Shown here piece after piece: positions 1 to 12,067 of a stretch of 64,000 nt of DNA; within the stretch, counting starts at the first letter, position 1; each line of letters starts with the position of its first letter. A program made the translations under genes and the position numbers. The notes below the pieces were generated by a model. The model was not told the DNA's origin. It ran no database searches and was given only the letters and a program-made list of their open reading frames with translations. This stretch comes from Gymnothorax reevesii (Eukaryota; Chordata; Actinopteri; Anguilliformes; Muraenidae): assembly GCA_029721435.1 (NCBI GenBank), contig CM056574.1:33870001-33934000 (forward strand). The letters run 5' to 3'.

Positions 1-1438
1 ATTAATAATATTAATATTAACGCAACCCTTAACCCTTCCCTAACCATAATTTCTAATCCTTTCCCCAATCCCTTAAATGATTTATTAAAATACCAATGGC
101 GTTTCTGAGTCTGCGGTATGCGGGTTCGAGATGAGAGCCGTCAACAGCCTCTCTGGGGCTTCCCTGCTCTAGTTACTTCGCCTGATCCCTACTAACTTCC
201 CCTTGGTTCGCTTACAGACCCGCAAACCAGTGAAAGGTTGTAGTGGGAGGACGAAGTTTTTGAAAGGGCTGCGGTGCTGCGTTGAGGTGGATCTGTTTAT
301 GGGCGTTATGACGGTAGCTCCGTGGAAAAGTTGGGAAACGATGTAGATAGGCGGTGAAGTTATGTGCACTTGAAACGTTTCAAGCTACGATTAAAAAATG
401 ATTATGCCTCAAGTCATCTTTCTGCGCACATCAAGTTTTTATGAGTAATGATACCTGCCTCAAAATTGCAATGCAGCAATTTTTCAGTGGCCTGCGTATG
501 CAAACAAACTATGATCTTTTATTACATTTTAGTATGCGGTTGTTTTCCTTTAGATATAGGGTGCTTGTGCATATAAATCTCTCATCCAGAGGTATTTCTG
601 AAGTCTGTAACGACTGGGTGAGAAGCCCTTTACTGAACTATCCCATAATGCATCTGAAACGGGGAAGGTATGCAACATCCGGGAATTTGGAGCGTATTGG
701 CGACGTGTGTAGGCGGAGTCAAACGCTCGACTCCGCCCACATTGAGCCACGCCCCGATCTGCGGTCTGCAGTCAGGGGTACTTGGAGAGAGGGCCGATTC
801 GCTAGCACATTAAATAACTACCACCGAAAAACGCAACGCAATGATATCTGTAAAAGGCATAGAGAAATACATCGAAAAAGGCAATACATTCTCAAGGCAT
901 TTGTGTACCATCAGTATTCCATTCCAACCACCCCTGGAAAAAATATGGAATCATTACACAAAGGGGATGTTCATTTACCGTTTTTTCCTTTCATCAAGAA
1001 GCAAATAAACAATAATTGTTTTGTCATGTGTTATTAGCTAGACACTGAAGCTTCATAAACAATTCAGTTTGAAATTGAAGGCAAAACAAGTAGCAAATAC
1101 ACAAATCGCAGGAGATGGCAGGGTAATAGAATTTATCGCTTTAAGACGCGTCATCTCATCTTTGAGGCCTTTCCTCACAAAAAATGCTTCATCAGAACCC
1201 GTTAAGTTATTTTTTCGCGCAATTTTCGTAAAATTGGGGCAGCATAATAACTTTCGAGGGGGATTAGGGGAACACAGTTGCTTCTAACTTCGCCACGAAC
1301 AGGGTCACGGGCAAAGAAACGCATTTCAAAAATGCAGCAGCATCGGTGAAGAAACGCAACCTTGTTTGAAAGGTAAGGCAACGCACAGTATAATACCGGT
1401 GATAGGCCAGTCAGTTATAGGCCTGTAGGTTAATTATG
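1..1438. other. Intergenic stretch, no gene recognised
   Basis: Several open frames occur here, the longest 198 codons at 441-1,037 on the plus strand, but none shows a recognisable domain or splice context. A small inverted repeat (GGCGGAGT ... ACTCCGCC) lies near 714-740. Nothing else stands out. Confidence 0.5.
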
Positions 1439-1544
1439 AGCACTGACATTCCACAAAGCACAATATAAAATAAAATTATAAATAAAATGTTTTATATGTA
1501 TTTATAATTTTATTTTATATTGTGCTTTGTGGAATGTCAGTGCT
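1439..1544. repeat. Perfect 46-bp inverted repeat (hairpin) with 14-nt loop
   Basis: Bases 1,439-1,484 and 1,499-1,544 are exact reverse complements over 46 bp. The outer ends start AGCACTGACATTCC and the arms become AT-rich toward the loop. Perfect arms imply a young or actively homogenised structure such as a tiny foldback element. The flanks do not continue the pairing and no clear target duplication is visible. Confidence 0.9.
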
Positions 1545-3264
1545 AAATAAATATATTCATACTTTTGTAATTGATTTATTCTTTGAAGCATGAATATTAT
1601 TTTATGCAACTACAATGCCTTGACTTAAGTTAGGTGAGTACACAGCCATAGCCATAAATGCAATGGTGTGTTCTTCGCGGTGTGTTCTTGGGCAAAACAC
1701 TTCACTCCCACACTCTGCCTCACTCCACCCAGGTGTATAAATAGGTAACTTGAATCACAGAGAAACTTGACTAAGAACTGGGGGAGTACCTTTGATGGAC
1801 TACTCCCATCCAGGGGGAGTAGTAATACTCCTTGTTGCTTCATGCCATGGAAACTGGGAAACTTAAGCACTGGCCCGATGGGCCATTAGGCTCATAAAAG
1901 GTTTACTACTCTCCCTGGAATGAGAATACAGAATGTGTTCCGCATCACTTCCAGAATAAAGTCAACTCTTCCTTGGACTGTCAACTATCATCCTACCAAA
2001 TTTCATGCTTAACCCCTCATAACTTTTTGAGGCAATGACTGACTAAGTAACAGACCACACAAAATAATTGACTACAATGCATGTATTTAGTGGAGACAAT
2101 ACATTCAAAGTAACAGTGCAGATTATTTTGAACTACCTCAGAAGAAGAGCGAGCCTGACCATTTACACCAAATAAAAGAAAATAAAAATAAAAACTACCC
2201 AACATAAATAATAAATAGGCATATACAAATAAAGTACAGCTCTTGACATTTTCTTTATATCTTCACTTTAACAACTTATTAAAACACAACAGATCACCAA
2301 GAGACATTTTAAATGAAATAAAAGTAAAGTAGTGTTTTCCTGTGCAGCGCATATACTCAAGTCAATTTTCCTTTTTCCCCATTCTGCTGGGCACAGTGAA
2401 TCATCCCTTGTCCTCACTGAGCAGAAAAGTCTTGCTGTGATATGGAATTTGTTTTCAGGGAAGCCATTGATATGTCTTTTACCTGACATGACGAAAGCTT
2501 GATATCCTTGTATAAGATGACATTTTCTTTTGGCTGGCAATCAATAAAAAAAGATATTTCCAAAACATTGACGCATTACGATGCATCAACGTTTCTCCTT
2601 GTCTTTTGAACATTTTATGTTGATTAGAACATTCTGACCCGAATATTCCAATGTCACAGTATTTGTAATAATCAGTACTGGCAACCAAATGCTATGAAGT
2701 CTAAAATGCCCCTTAATTTAAACATTACCCAGCCTGGTAATTCCTGGTCACAAAGGAGATACAAAGGGTGAGAGGAGAGAACACAGTTTGGAGAGTTCGG
2801 TAATCCAGCGCAGGGCACACACTCCATTCACCTGCATGCTCATACCGGTTGACAATTTAGAGTCTCCAACAAGCCTAACATGCATGTATATGGACTGTGA
2901 GGAAACTGGAGTTCCCAGAGACAGAGCATGCAAACACTGAGAGAACATGGTAAGTCCATGCAGAAAGGCCCAGGCCAGGTTTCAAATACAACTTCTCGCT
3001 GTGAGGCAATAATGATAACCACTACCAGTGCCATTCAAATTCCAAAACAATGACTCAGAATTTTGAAAAAAAACATTCCAACAAACTCATAAAAACCTTG
3101 AAGAGAAGAGAGTCATCTGCTCCTTTTGTCATCACACTGAGTGTGTGACCCAGTTTTTAGGCTTCTGCTGCTCCAAATTCCTGGGTCATTATTTTCTGCT
3201 ACAAAGTATCTCAGAGTATTAAAATCTTCCATAGTCTAAACAGATGGCTATTCAATCACAGCAC
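1545..3264. other. Intergenic stretch, no gene recognised
   Basis: AT-rich sequence downstream of gfod2. Only short open frames without domains are present, and no confident repeat was identified by eye. Confidence 0.4.
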
Positions 3265-3595
3265 TGGAAAATAAGCCCAAGATAGCATAAATATAGGTTT
3301 GTCTCAAATTTGAACACACTGCTAGAAAGGACCAGTGCGTACAATGATATGCAATTTCATGCCTGTGCAGAAATAAGCTTGCACACGTAGGTATGCACAG
3401 CAGATAGCGCAACTCAACTTTGGGCAAAAACCTTTCCAGTCTTACTTTTGAGTGCAAAGATGGAAATCAAATGGGAATAATTCCAGTTTTGTAGGTTGGA
3501 GACAAGTATCTGGGACAAACAGCAAAAAAAAAAAAAAAAAAAAAACTGTTCTGATGATTCCACAGCAAGTCCGATATGATATTGGGCTTGCATTG
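3265..3595 (+). repeat. Direct repeat, copy 1 (~330 bp)
   Basis: It matches 4,766-5,100 in the same order: GAAAATAAGCCCAAG, then GACCAGTGCGTACAATGAT, CATTTCATGCCTG, GGTTGGAGACA, and ATTC(T/C)ACAGC near the end. Copy 1 contains a 20+ bp A-run at 3,524-3,545 that copy 2 lacks. Identity by eye is about 70%. Confidence 0.8.
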
Positions 3596-3597
3596 TA

Positions 3598-4755
3598 CAA
3601 AACCCAAAACCAGTGAAGTTGGCATGTTGTGTAAATCGTAAATAAAAACAGAACACAATGATTTGCAAATCCTTTTCAACCTATATTCAATTGAATACAC
3701 TGCAAAGACAAGTTACTTAATGTTCGAACAGGTAAACTTTGTAATTTTTAATTAGCTCATTTGGAATTTGATGCCTGCAACATGTTTCAAAAAAGCTGGC
3801 ACAAGTGGCAAAAAAGACAGAGTTGAGGAATGCTCAAACACTTATTTGGAACATCCCACAGGTGAACGGGCTAATTGGGAACAGGTGGGTGCCATGATTG
3901 GGTATAAAAGCAGCTTCGCTGAAATGCTCAGTCATTCACAAACAAGGATGGGGCGAGGGTCACCACTTAGTGAACAAATGCGTGAGCTGATTGTCGAACA
4001 GTTTAAAAACAACAGTCCTCCGGACCAAAGAGGAAAAGAACCATCCGGACTGTTATAGGCGCAAAGTTCAAAAGCCAGCATCTGTGAGGGTATGGGGGTG
4101 TATTAGTGCCCAAGGCATGGGCAACTTACACATATGTGAAGGCACCATTAATGGTGAAAGGTACATACAGGTTTTGGAGCAACATATGTTGCCATCCAAG
4201 CAACGTCTTTTTCATGGACGCCCCTGCTTATTTCAGCAAGACAATGCCAAGCCACATTCTGCACGTGTTACAACAGCATGGCTCCGTAGTAAAAGAGTGC
4301 GGGTACTAGACTGGCCTGCCTGTAGTCCAGACCTGTCTCCCATTGAAAATGTGTGGCGCATTATGAAGCATAAAATACGACAACAGAGACCCCGGACTGT
4401 TGAACAACTTAAGCTGTACATCAAGCAAGAATGGGAGAGAGTTCCACCTGAAAAGCTTCAAAAATTGGTCTCCTCAGTTCCCAAACGTTTACGGAGTGTC
4501 GTTAAAAGGAAAGGCGATGTAACACAGAGGTAAAAACTCCCCTGTGCCAACTTTTTTGCAATGAGTTGCTGCCTTTAAATTCTAAGTTAATGATTATTTG
4601 CAAAAATAAAATAAAGTTTCTTAGTTTGAACATTAAACATCTTGTCTCTGCAGTGTATTCAATTGAATAAAAGTTGAAAAGGATTTGCAAATCATTGTAT
4701 TCCGTTTTTATCTACGATTTACATAACGTGCCAACTTCACTGGTTTTGGGTTTTG
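3598..4755 (+). mobile_element. Tc1/mariner-type element with long terminal inverted repeats, internally deleted
   Basis: The element is flanked by TA on both sides (3,596-3,597 and 4,756-4,757). Both ends read CAAAACCCAAAACCAGTGAA inward, and the inverted repeats run about 130-150 bp (3,598-~3,730 and ~4,630-4,755). It carries the decayed transposase frame listed separately. This end sequence is very common in teleost genomes. At 1,158 bp it is shorter than full-length relatives. Confidence 0.9.
3768..4533 (+). pseudogene. Tc1-like transposase remnant
   Basis: The C-terminal catalytic part is readable at 4,020-4,530: VWGCISAQGMGNLHICEG, LFQQDNAKPHSARV (second catalytic Asp) and DWPACSPDLSPIENVWRIMK (final catalytic acidic residue). 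The 5' part (3,768-4,020) keeps only the start-proximal region (MGRGSPLSEQMRELIVEQF, helix-turn-helix side). The segment between, with the first catalytic Asp, is missing at about 4,015, where the frame also changes. It cannot encode an active transposase. Confidence 0.88.
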
Positions 4756-4765
4756 TAGATTACCC

Positions 4766-5100
4766 TGGAAAATAAGCCCAAGCTATGGACATATGTTTTT
4801 GTCAAATATAAAATGTAAACAGGCAACAGCAAGGGACCAGTGCGTACAATGATGCGCCATTTCATGCCTGCTAAGACATGTGGTCACACACGCAGGTATA
4901 GAGAGGTTCTGTGGAACTTGAAACTTATGACAAAAACTTTTCCCATCTTACTTTAAAATTAGTGAAGATGGAAACAGAATTGAATTCATGCTTGTTTTGA
5001 AGGTTGGAGACATGTACCAAGGACAAATAATGACAAAACAACAAAGCCTCCATTCTGATAATTCTACAGCCAATCCTGATAGGATAATGGACTCGCAGTA
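4766..5100 (+). repeat. Direct repeat, copy 2 (~330 bp)
   Basis: Second copy of the repeat at 3,265-3,595; shared blocks include GAAAATAAGCCCAAG and GACCAGTGCGTACAATGATG. The Tc1-like element fills the gap between the copies. Confidence 0.8.
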
Positions 5101-5189
5101 GATCACCTTTGGTCCGGTGATGAACATCTGTTAAGTTGTTAAAAAGGTCCTTGCTTTACAGCTGAAATGGTTCAGCCTGTCAGAAGAAA

Positions 5190-6743
5190 GGGAAGATGAA
5201 AATTTTTATTTTATAATCAACTGACATAACAAGGGCAGAAATAGTGATTTAGTTGCTAGTTCATCTACCACGGCAACAGGTAAATAAGGTTGTGGCTATG
5301 GCAATGATTGGGAAGCACTTTAAAGTAATTAATATTCAAAGGCCTTATTTAGAATGGAATGTATTTTAAAGCAAATGAACACTTGTTAATACAACTATCC
5401 ATAAGGTTATATCACAGTCTTGCTAGCTTTTTCTAGCTACTGGACTCACCCAGCATTAAAATGAGTGGCACTCACCTACCTAAGCCTACAGCAGTACTCA
5501 AAAATTAACAGTAGTATCTCACAAACAAGGTGTAAATAAAAGCATCTTCACAGATTATAATTTAGGATCTTTGTCACAGGTAACTGCACCGTTAATGAAA
5601 CTGTAAACAGCAGAGAACACGGTGCTTCCCAGTAAAGAGGAAACACCAGTACGACCACCAATTTGTAGCACCTATCTAGCAGGTTAGCGGGCAGCCTTTC
5701 AAAGGCAGGTAAGCCAGCACACAAAAGAACAACACTGGAAAATTCAACATAGGCTGCATATGTACAGCAGCAGGAGCAAAGATTCCTGGGAAAAAATCCT
5801 CCCACCCACAGTAGGCCTCGCCTTCACAGAGGATTTCATCATCTGCTCTGAATCACGCCAAAGTCAAATACAGCGGGACTACTTACAACAATAACAGCTC
5901 ATAAAAAAACCCCTTTAACAGCCAATTTCCCATAAAGTCCCTGTTTACAGAGGAAAAAAAATGCACAGCTTAATGGCTAATGCAGCAGTCCAAAGCAAAA
6001 TCCCCTGAGTTCTGGCCAACTAAAGATTTCCTTGCTCTGACTGATAAAAAGACATGCAATGGGGTATGGAGACACTAAACCATCGGGAGTAGACGGGAGA
6101 AGAGTGGTCCCTCGTCCTCAGTACTCCTTGGGTAGGGCATGTTTTTCACATTTACTTCACCTCAAGGGAGATTACTCAACAATTCATCAGAGCGATAGGG
6201 CGGCCACAGAATTCACCAAGACGCTCGCATCCAGGAACAGCAGCCCCACAGAGAATTATGGCATTCACTTGATTCTTTAGTAAATTACAGCTGACCTAGA
6301 TTTACAACAAATTAGTAGGAACAAGAGGGGAGAAAAGAAAAAAAAACTGCTGTTGCAGTACATAGCACTGATGCATCAGTAAGGTGCAAATGCAGCATCA
6401 GGAAATACAGAAACAGTAACAAAACAACAATGAATTAACTGTCCTGAGTCTCCATTCTGAGTGGACCAGTTACGAGCTACAACAGCAGATCCACGTTCTC
6501 CAGCCTTTTCAGTCCAGACATGTATTAATTACAATCATCTCACACACCCTTCCTTGGAATGGAATAGGTGTAAGGGTACACCAAAATAAATACAAATACC
6601 AAAGTGTAAAGCAAATTTACATGGCATAGTACTAGCATACACTTCTGAAACCACGTATTCAGAGGACAGGAAGATAGAGGGTGAAGCTGGTCCTGTACCA
6701 CCCTTAGGGAATGTAACCCTGTTGAAGGCCCATTCTTTTGCCA
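5190..6743 (-). other. gfod2: Probable gfod2 3' UTR
   Basis: About 1.55 kb downstream of the gfod2 stop. No coding frame or recognised repeat is present until the direct repeat that ends near 5,100. A minus-strand AATAAA at 5,210-5,205 is a reasonable poly(A) signal. The UTR length is inferred. Confidence 0.45.
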
Positions 6744-7696
6744 TCACTGATTGTTCCTCTGCAAAACCTCACATAGGTTGTGGTTAGCATCAGGCTCCTC
6801 AGTCATCACCTCCACGCGCTCCCACTCGCCTGTACGGCTCGACTTCTTGATGGCGTCCACCACCGTCTGCACGTAGAGTCCGTCCTCGAAAGTGGCCGCA
6901 GTGGCCACAGGCTTCAGGTCCCAGGTGCGCCTGTCCTCCTGCCCGAGGAAGGATTCCCTCAGGGCCCGCACCATGCATTCCATTCCCTTCAGGTAGGGCA
7001 GGGGGATGTCCTGGAGCCACTTCTCCGCCCCCTGCCACACCTCGGCCGGCCCCTGGCCCGAGGGGTCGGCCAATAGCAGCTCCTCCTGACTCGTCCCGTT
7101 CCTCTGCCCGTACAATTCGGTTCCTCGGGCCACCAGCCTCCCGGCCGAGCCCACGACCATCACCTCGTGCACAAAGGTGCCCGGCATGTTGAAGTTTAGG
7201 GTGACCGTGCAGCACACACCGCCGGCCCCCCCGCTAACGGCACCACCCCCTCCCTCACTGACCCCGCCCATTAGCATCTGGAAGAAGCAAAAATCGTCGC
7301 TGGTGACGCGGCGGATGCCCCGGATGGCGCCGTTCTGTCGCACAAAGGTGCGGAGGAGCCCGTGGACGCGGGAGGCCCTCCGTCCTGTCAAGTGGCTGAG
7401 CAGGTCCACGATGTAGGAGCCCATGGTGTGCAGGCCGCCGCCCCCCATCAGCTCGTCGCAATTCCAGCTGTAGGTGTCACTGAGCAGGCTGCCCCAGTAC
7501 ACCCGGGCGTCGCACACCTGCACCTCACCGGCGTAGCCCTCCCCCAGCAGCTGCTTCATGCGCGCGAACGCCGGCAGGAAGCGCAGCACGCTGCCCATCA
7601 GGCTCATCAGCTGCGGGTAGTACCGCGACGCCGTCACCATCTTGAAGGCGTCCGCTGATGTAGCGGCCTTCTCACATATCACATTCTTGCCGATAC
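6744..7696 (-). CDS. gfod2: gfod2 second (last) coding exon
   Basis: 953 nt after a CACACAG acceptor. It supplies two bases of Gly85, then [17 protein letters not shown] through to EVLQRNNQ and TGA. It carries most of the oxidoreductase C-terminal fold as one large exon. It is markedly GC-rich compared with its surroundings, and the coding strand produces several long shadow frames. Confidence 0.95.
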
Positions 7697-9570
7697 CTGT
7701 GTGGATGGGTGATGGGGGGGTGGAGGGGGAGGAGAGCAGGAGAAAAGGAGGTGGGGGGGGGTAGAAAAGGGCAATGAGGAACACCGCACGCCTTCAGGAT
7801 ACATTTCAAGTATACTCAACACACTCAGTGGCCCTTAACTTTTTTTGTTATGTATTAATTTCGCTTGTTCCAAGATTCCTAAGACACTGAGGTGAGAGCA
7901 TATAGCTGTCACACAGGATACTGAAATGAGTGGAGATTGTTTGGTGTTTTGATTTAATGCTCTGGACTTGGTGTGATTCTGGTCTTCCCTGTGGGTACCC
8001 TGTTTAGGGGTAATGAAGTCAACTGATCAAATCTTTTAACCCTATAATGCCCAGACACAGACATCACTATAAGAAAAATATGACCCAGTAATATTTTTGA
8101 AGTATTGAAGGGTAGTATTCAGATCCATTGTTCATCATTAGGTTTTGTGACAGCAAAATATACATTGCTGAACAGAACTTCTAATTCCAGGAGTATCATA
8201 TCTGATACAGCCAAAAATCAGCACCCCTCCAGAACTCAACACTCAAAATATCTAATTATTTATATGCTCTCTACTATCTATAGCTATCCCTTAACATGTA
8301 TAAGAATAAGTTTTTGTGTAATATTTACCTTGGAATGCTGAACTTCACCGCCAAAGTCCAAGGAAATTTATGAATTCCCATTCATATGGGAGCTACTACC
8401 TTGAAGTGAGTAACTAGGGGAGAGACTACACCTGTAATCTCACTTCTTCCCTCCAGTTGGCAGCACTGTGTCAGATATGATACAGTGAGCAGCCATGGTT
8501 GTGTTGCATCTTACCAGGTGGACATAGTCCTACAAATTTGGTGCATCATATATGATACAGGGGGCATTATAGGGTTTACGTCTTGGGTGAACACAAATAC
8601 ACCTGGGATTTATGTTCAGTTTGAGGGTCAAAATCAAGTGATCCTTAACTTTTGTGGAGTATATAATCATGTATGCTAGTCATTTTCGGCAGCATTAAAA
8701 ACTGTTTTTCCAGCCGTATGATAAAGATGCCCTACTCAGGATTGATTTAGCCACAAAAAGAATGACTACACCTCAGGAAAGAATTATTCACTGCTGGATT
8801 GATACAACATGGAATGTATCAAGTATTCTGGAGAACCGACATGCCCGGATGGGACATTCCCGGCCGGCTACGTCATGGATTCATGGGGAAAGTGGCGTTC
8901 GCTGTGTTTGACGGTCCAGGACATTGAGGATGTAGAAGATGTCTACATAACTGGATTCATGATAGTAGGTCTGCTATCATTGGGGTTTGGACTGCATTTG
9001 ATTGATCAAAGGATAAAGAAAATCTTGAACGGCATGGCCACCTTTGTCAGAAAGCTCAATAAAATTGGGCTTGACGTTAAGGAAGGCAACGATGGATTGG
9101 ACAAACTGCGAGAAGTCATTACATCCGAAATGGGAAGGGTGAACCCAGGTGATGGAAATGATGACTGATCAAGAGATCCAAGGATAGATCCGGTATCTGC
9201 TTCCACTCATCTACGCCAAATCAGCTGGAACAAATCAAATGATCAAGAATGGGGTTTCGGGACAATGTCGCTTTGGATCAAGAGTGACATTTGAATCTAA
9301 GTTATATGATCACTCACTTAATTAGCAATTATAATTCTTATGATATTCATAAACTTCATGATCTTATTTTCTGAAGTTAAAACGTAGCGTACATGGACAT
9401 TAACTCGGCTGTGATTTATAATCCTTATATTTTAATCATAACCAAAATGTTTTTTCTGGAAGCTGGGGGCGGGACTCTGATAAGCGATTTCGCTTCCCCC
9501 GCGACCCTTTCGGTCATGATACATGCTGTGTGTTGAAATTGTCATGAAATTATTTTCAATCATGCCGAAA

Positions 9571-9611
<41 letters not shown>

Positions 9612-12035
9612 TACACACTTGTGAAGTTAAACACTGAGTAAATGTGCCATAAAGTACAGGTCATCTTCGTGCCACGTATGAACATTGCACCATCTCACTT
9701 GGATTGCACCATCTCACTTGGCAACTCCGATTCCTCTCCTTTCCCCCACAATACACCTTTTAATGACAATCATTTTTGTTAATATCCTTGTATTGCCAAA
9801 TCATCATCCAAACAAGTACGGTTATGGCTGCTGCTAAATAAACGCAAGCTGGACTAAGTGAGACAAACCGATAGCGTAAGAAGGAATTCTGACTTCATGA
9901 AACCTAATTTGAAAATAATTTTGCACAAAAAACTGTGAAAGAATCTTTAGAGACTCTTTTTCGGCGACCAACATTCATTTTTTGTCTTATGACGCAATTT
10001 ATTAGTCATACAAAAAAAAAAAAGCATGTGCTAACTCAGGAGGTATCAACACACACAGTGATTCTTAAAGACCTGACATATGACAAGATCAATAAAACAC
10101 GACCAAGCGACTAAGCAAACTTTGATCCCTGCTTCCGTAAAAGGCAGCGGCGAGGTCATTGTCCTTTGCTGCTGTAGTGGACTGGGCACCCTGTCAACAT
10201 ATGCTATAAAAAAACCATGTCCGATAACAGCGGTTTAGATAACAATAGAATGGCTAGTATGTGCACACACACCAGTTCACTCTCGTCGCTCAGATTGTGA
10301 AAACAGCCCAGATTCCCTGCTTTGAAAGCATTCTCACCACTCATCTCCTCCTTACCCCTGTAATCTAAATTGGATTCATTCTTTTCATAGCCATCATTAA
10401 GTTTGTTTTCTTTTTTCTTTATGTAAATCCATACAAGCATGGCTCAAAAATCCACCTCCTACAGGGTGCATTAGTGCTGTAGCCAGTTGAGTGCTACTCT
10501 CATGCTAGATGCACAACCAGATGTTGACAGCTGTAATCTGGCTGCTCGCCATTTGTTGCAAGTCCTTCGCTCATTATTCTTGCAGTCCCGCCAAAATAAC
10601 TTGAGAAATAAACCTGAAAAATATATTTTCAATCCACTTCCTAATGATTGGACCTCCTGGATCAGGATTAGTGTAATGTGAGTGAGAGCATGTTTAAGTC
10701 ACTTTAATTAAAAAGGAATTAATACAAAAATAAAACACAAAAAATTAGCCTAGGCAAAAGAGCTACGACCAAAACATGTTTCTTTGTCCATCCCAAAGAG
10801 ATTAAAATAGATCATGGCTAAAAATCTGTAGTCAAATTTCACATTTTGGGCCAATGGGCCAGGTCATGCGGTAACAGAGTTACAAAATTGATGCATTTTG
10901 TATCATAGGTCCAAAACTAAGTAAGATAGAGTTATAATTTGGCTAGGTCTTCCCCAGTACTTCAAACAACAAAATGGCCAATTTTGGCAATGGTAAAAAA
11001 AATTGGTTGGTAACGGAGTTACAAATTAGTCACTGACCAAAATGAGCCATTTTGTTTTTTGAAGTGCTAGGGAAGACCTAGCCAAATTATAACTATCTTA
11101 CTTAGTTTTGGACCTATGATACAAAATTGTCAATTCTGTTCATTTGATTTATTTTGGGTGAAAACGGCAAAAAAAAAAAAAAATTAAAAAAAAAATTGGT
11201 TGTTAACGGAGTTACAAATTTGTCACTCCATTACAGACTAGTTTTATGCTGTTTTCACCCAAATTAAATCAAATGACCAAAATGAGCCATTTTGCTTTTT
11301 GAAGTGCTAGGGAAGACCAACAAAAAGCCATTTAAATTGTAAATCTCTTGCTTAGTTTTGGAGCTATGATACAAAATACACCAATTTTCTAACTCTGTTA
11401 CCACGTGACTGGGCCCCAATGCATTCCCAATGTAAATATGGCCAATGCATGACAAGACTAGCACAGCAGACCACTAATTCGCGGCCGGTTTGTAGATACT
11501 CAAAGTGCATTCTTGGGTACAGGTGTGGTTAGTCTAAAAAATGGAAGTCCTACAGGGGGTGATCTAGGAGAGACATGAAAAGATGGGGAGGATATAAAGC
11601 AAACTGAAGGCTGCTTTACCCTGTTGTTCCCCAATTATAGTGCCCCTTACAGCAATGCTTGACAATGCCGCTCATAGAATTTCAGGTGATGCATTTCAGA
11701 ACACATCGGCAGATGAAATGGATTTCCTGTAGTGTAAGGCGCATACATTTGCATACTTAAGATATCTTTGGGACCAAATGGTAAGGAATTCGGTCCCCAT
11801 TGAACAGATTGTCCATTACATCCACTGGATTTACACAGTCATAATTCCAGAATCTCCCACTGAGGTTTGTTACACTGCATTTTTATGTCTTCCAATCCGT
11901 GCAATAATCAGCAAAAAAAAAAAAAAAAAGGTTTTACCATTACAAAACATAAAAACAATGGAAAACAATCTCCTGATTTAAGTCCTAATTAATCAGAAAC
12001 TAACTTTAACCAGGAGGCTATAAAAATTGACCGTG

Positions 12036-12067
<32 letters not shown>

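Noticed and set aside
441..1037. 198-codon open frame on the plus strand
   Set aside because: No recognisable domain, no splice context and low-complexity composition. Length alone is not enough in 64 kb of eukaryotic sequence.
6780..7658. Several long plus-strand and alternative minus-strand frames
   Set aside because: They are shadows of the GC-rich gfod2 exon, whose minus frame matches GFOD2 from end to end.
9588..9614. (TA)n run as a promoter TATA region
   Set aside because: It directly follows a poly(A) tract and is best read as microsatellite growth at a retroposon tail.
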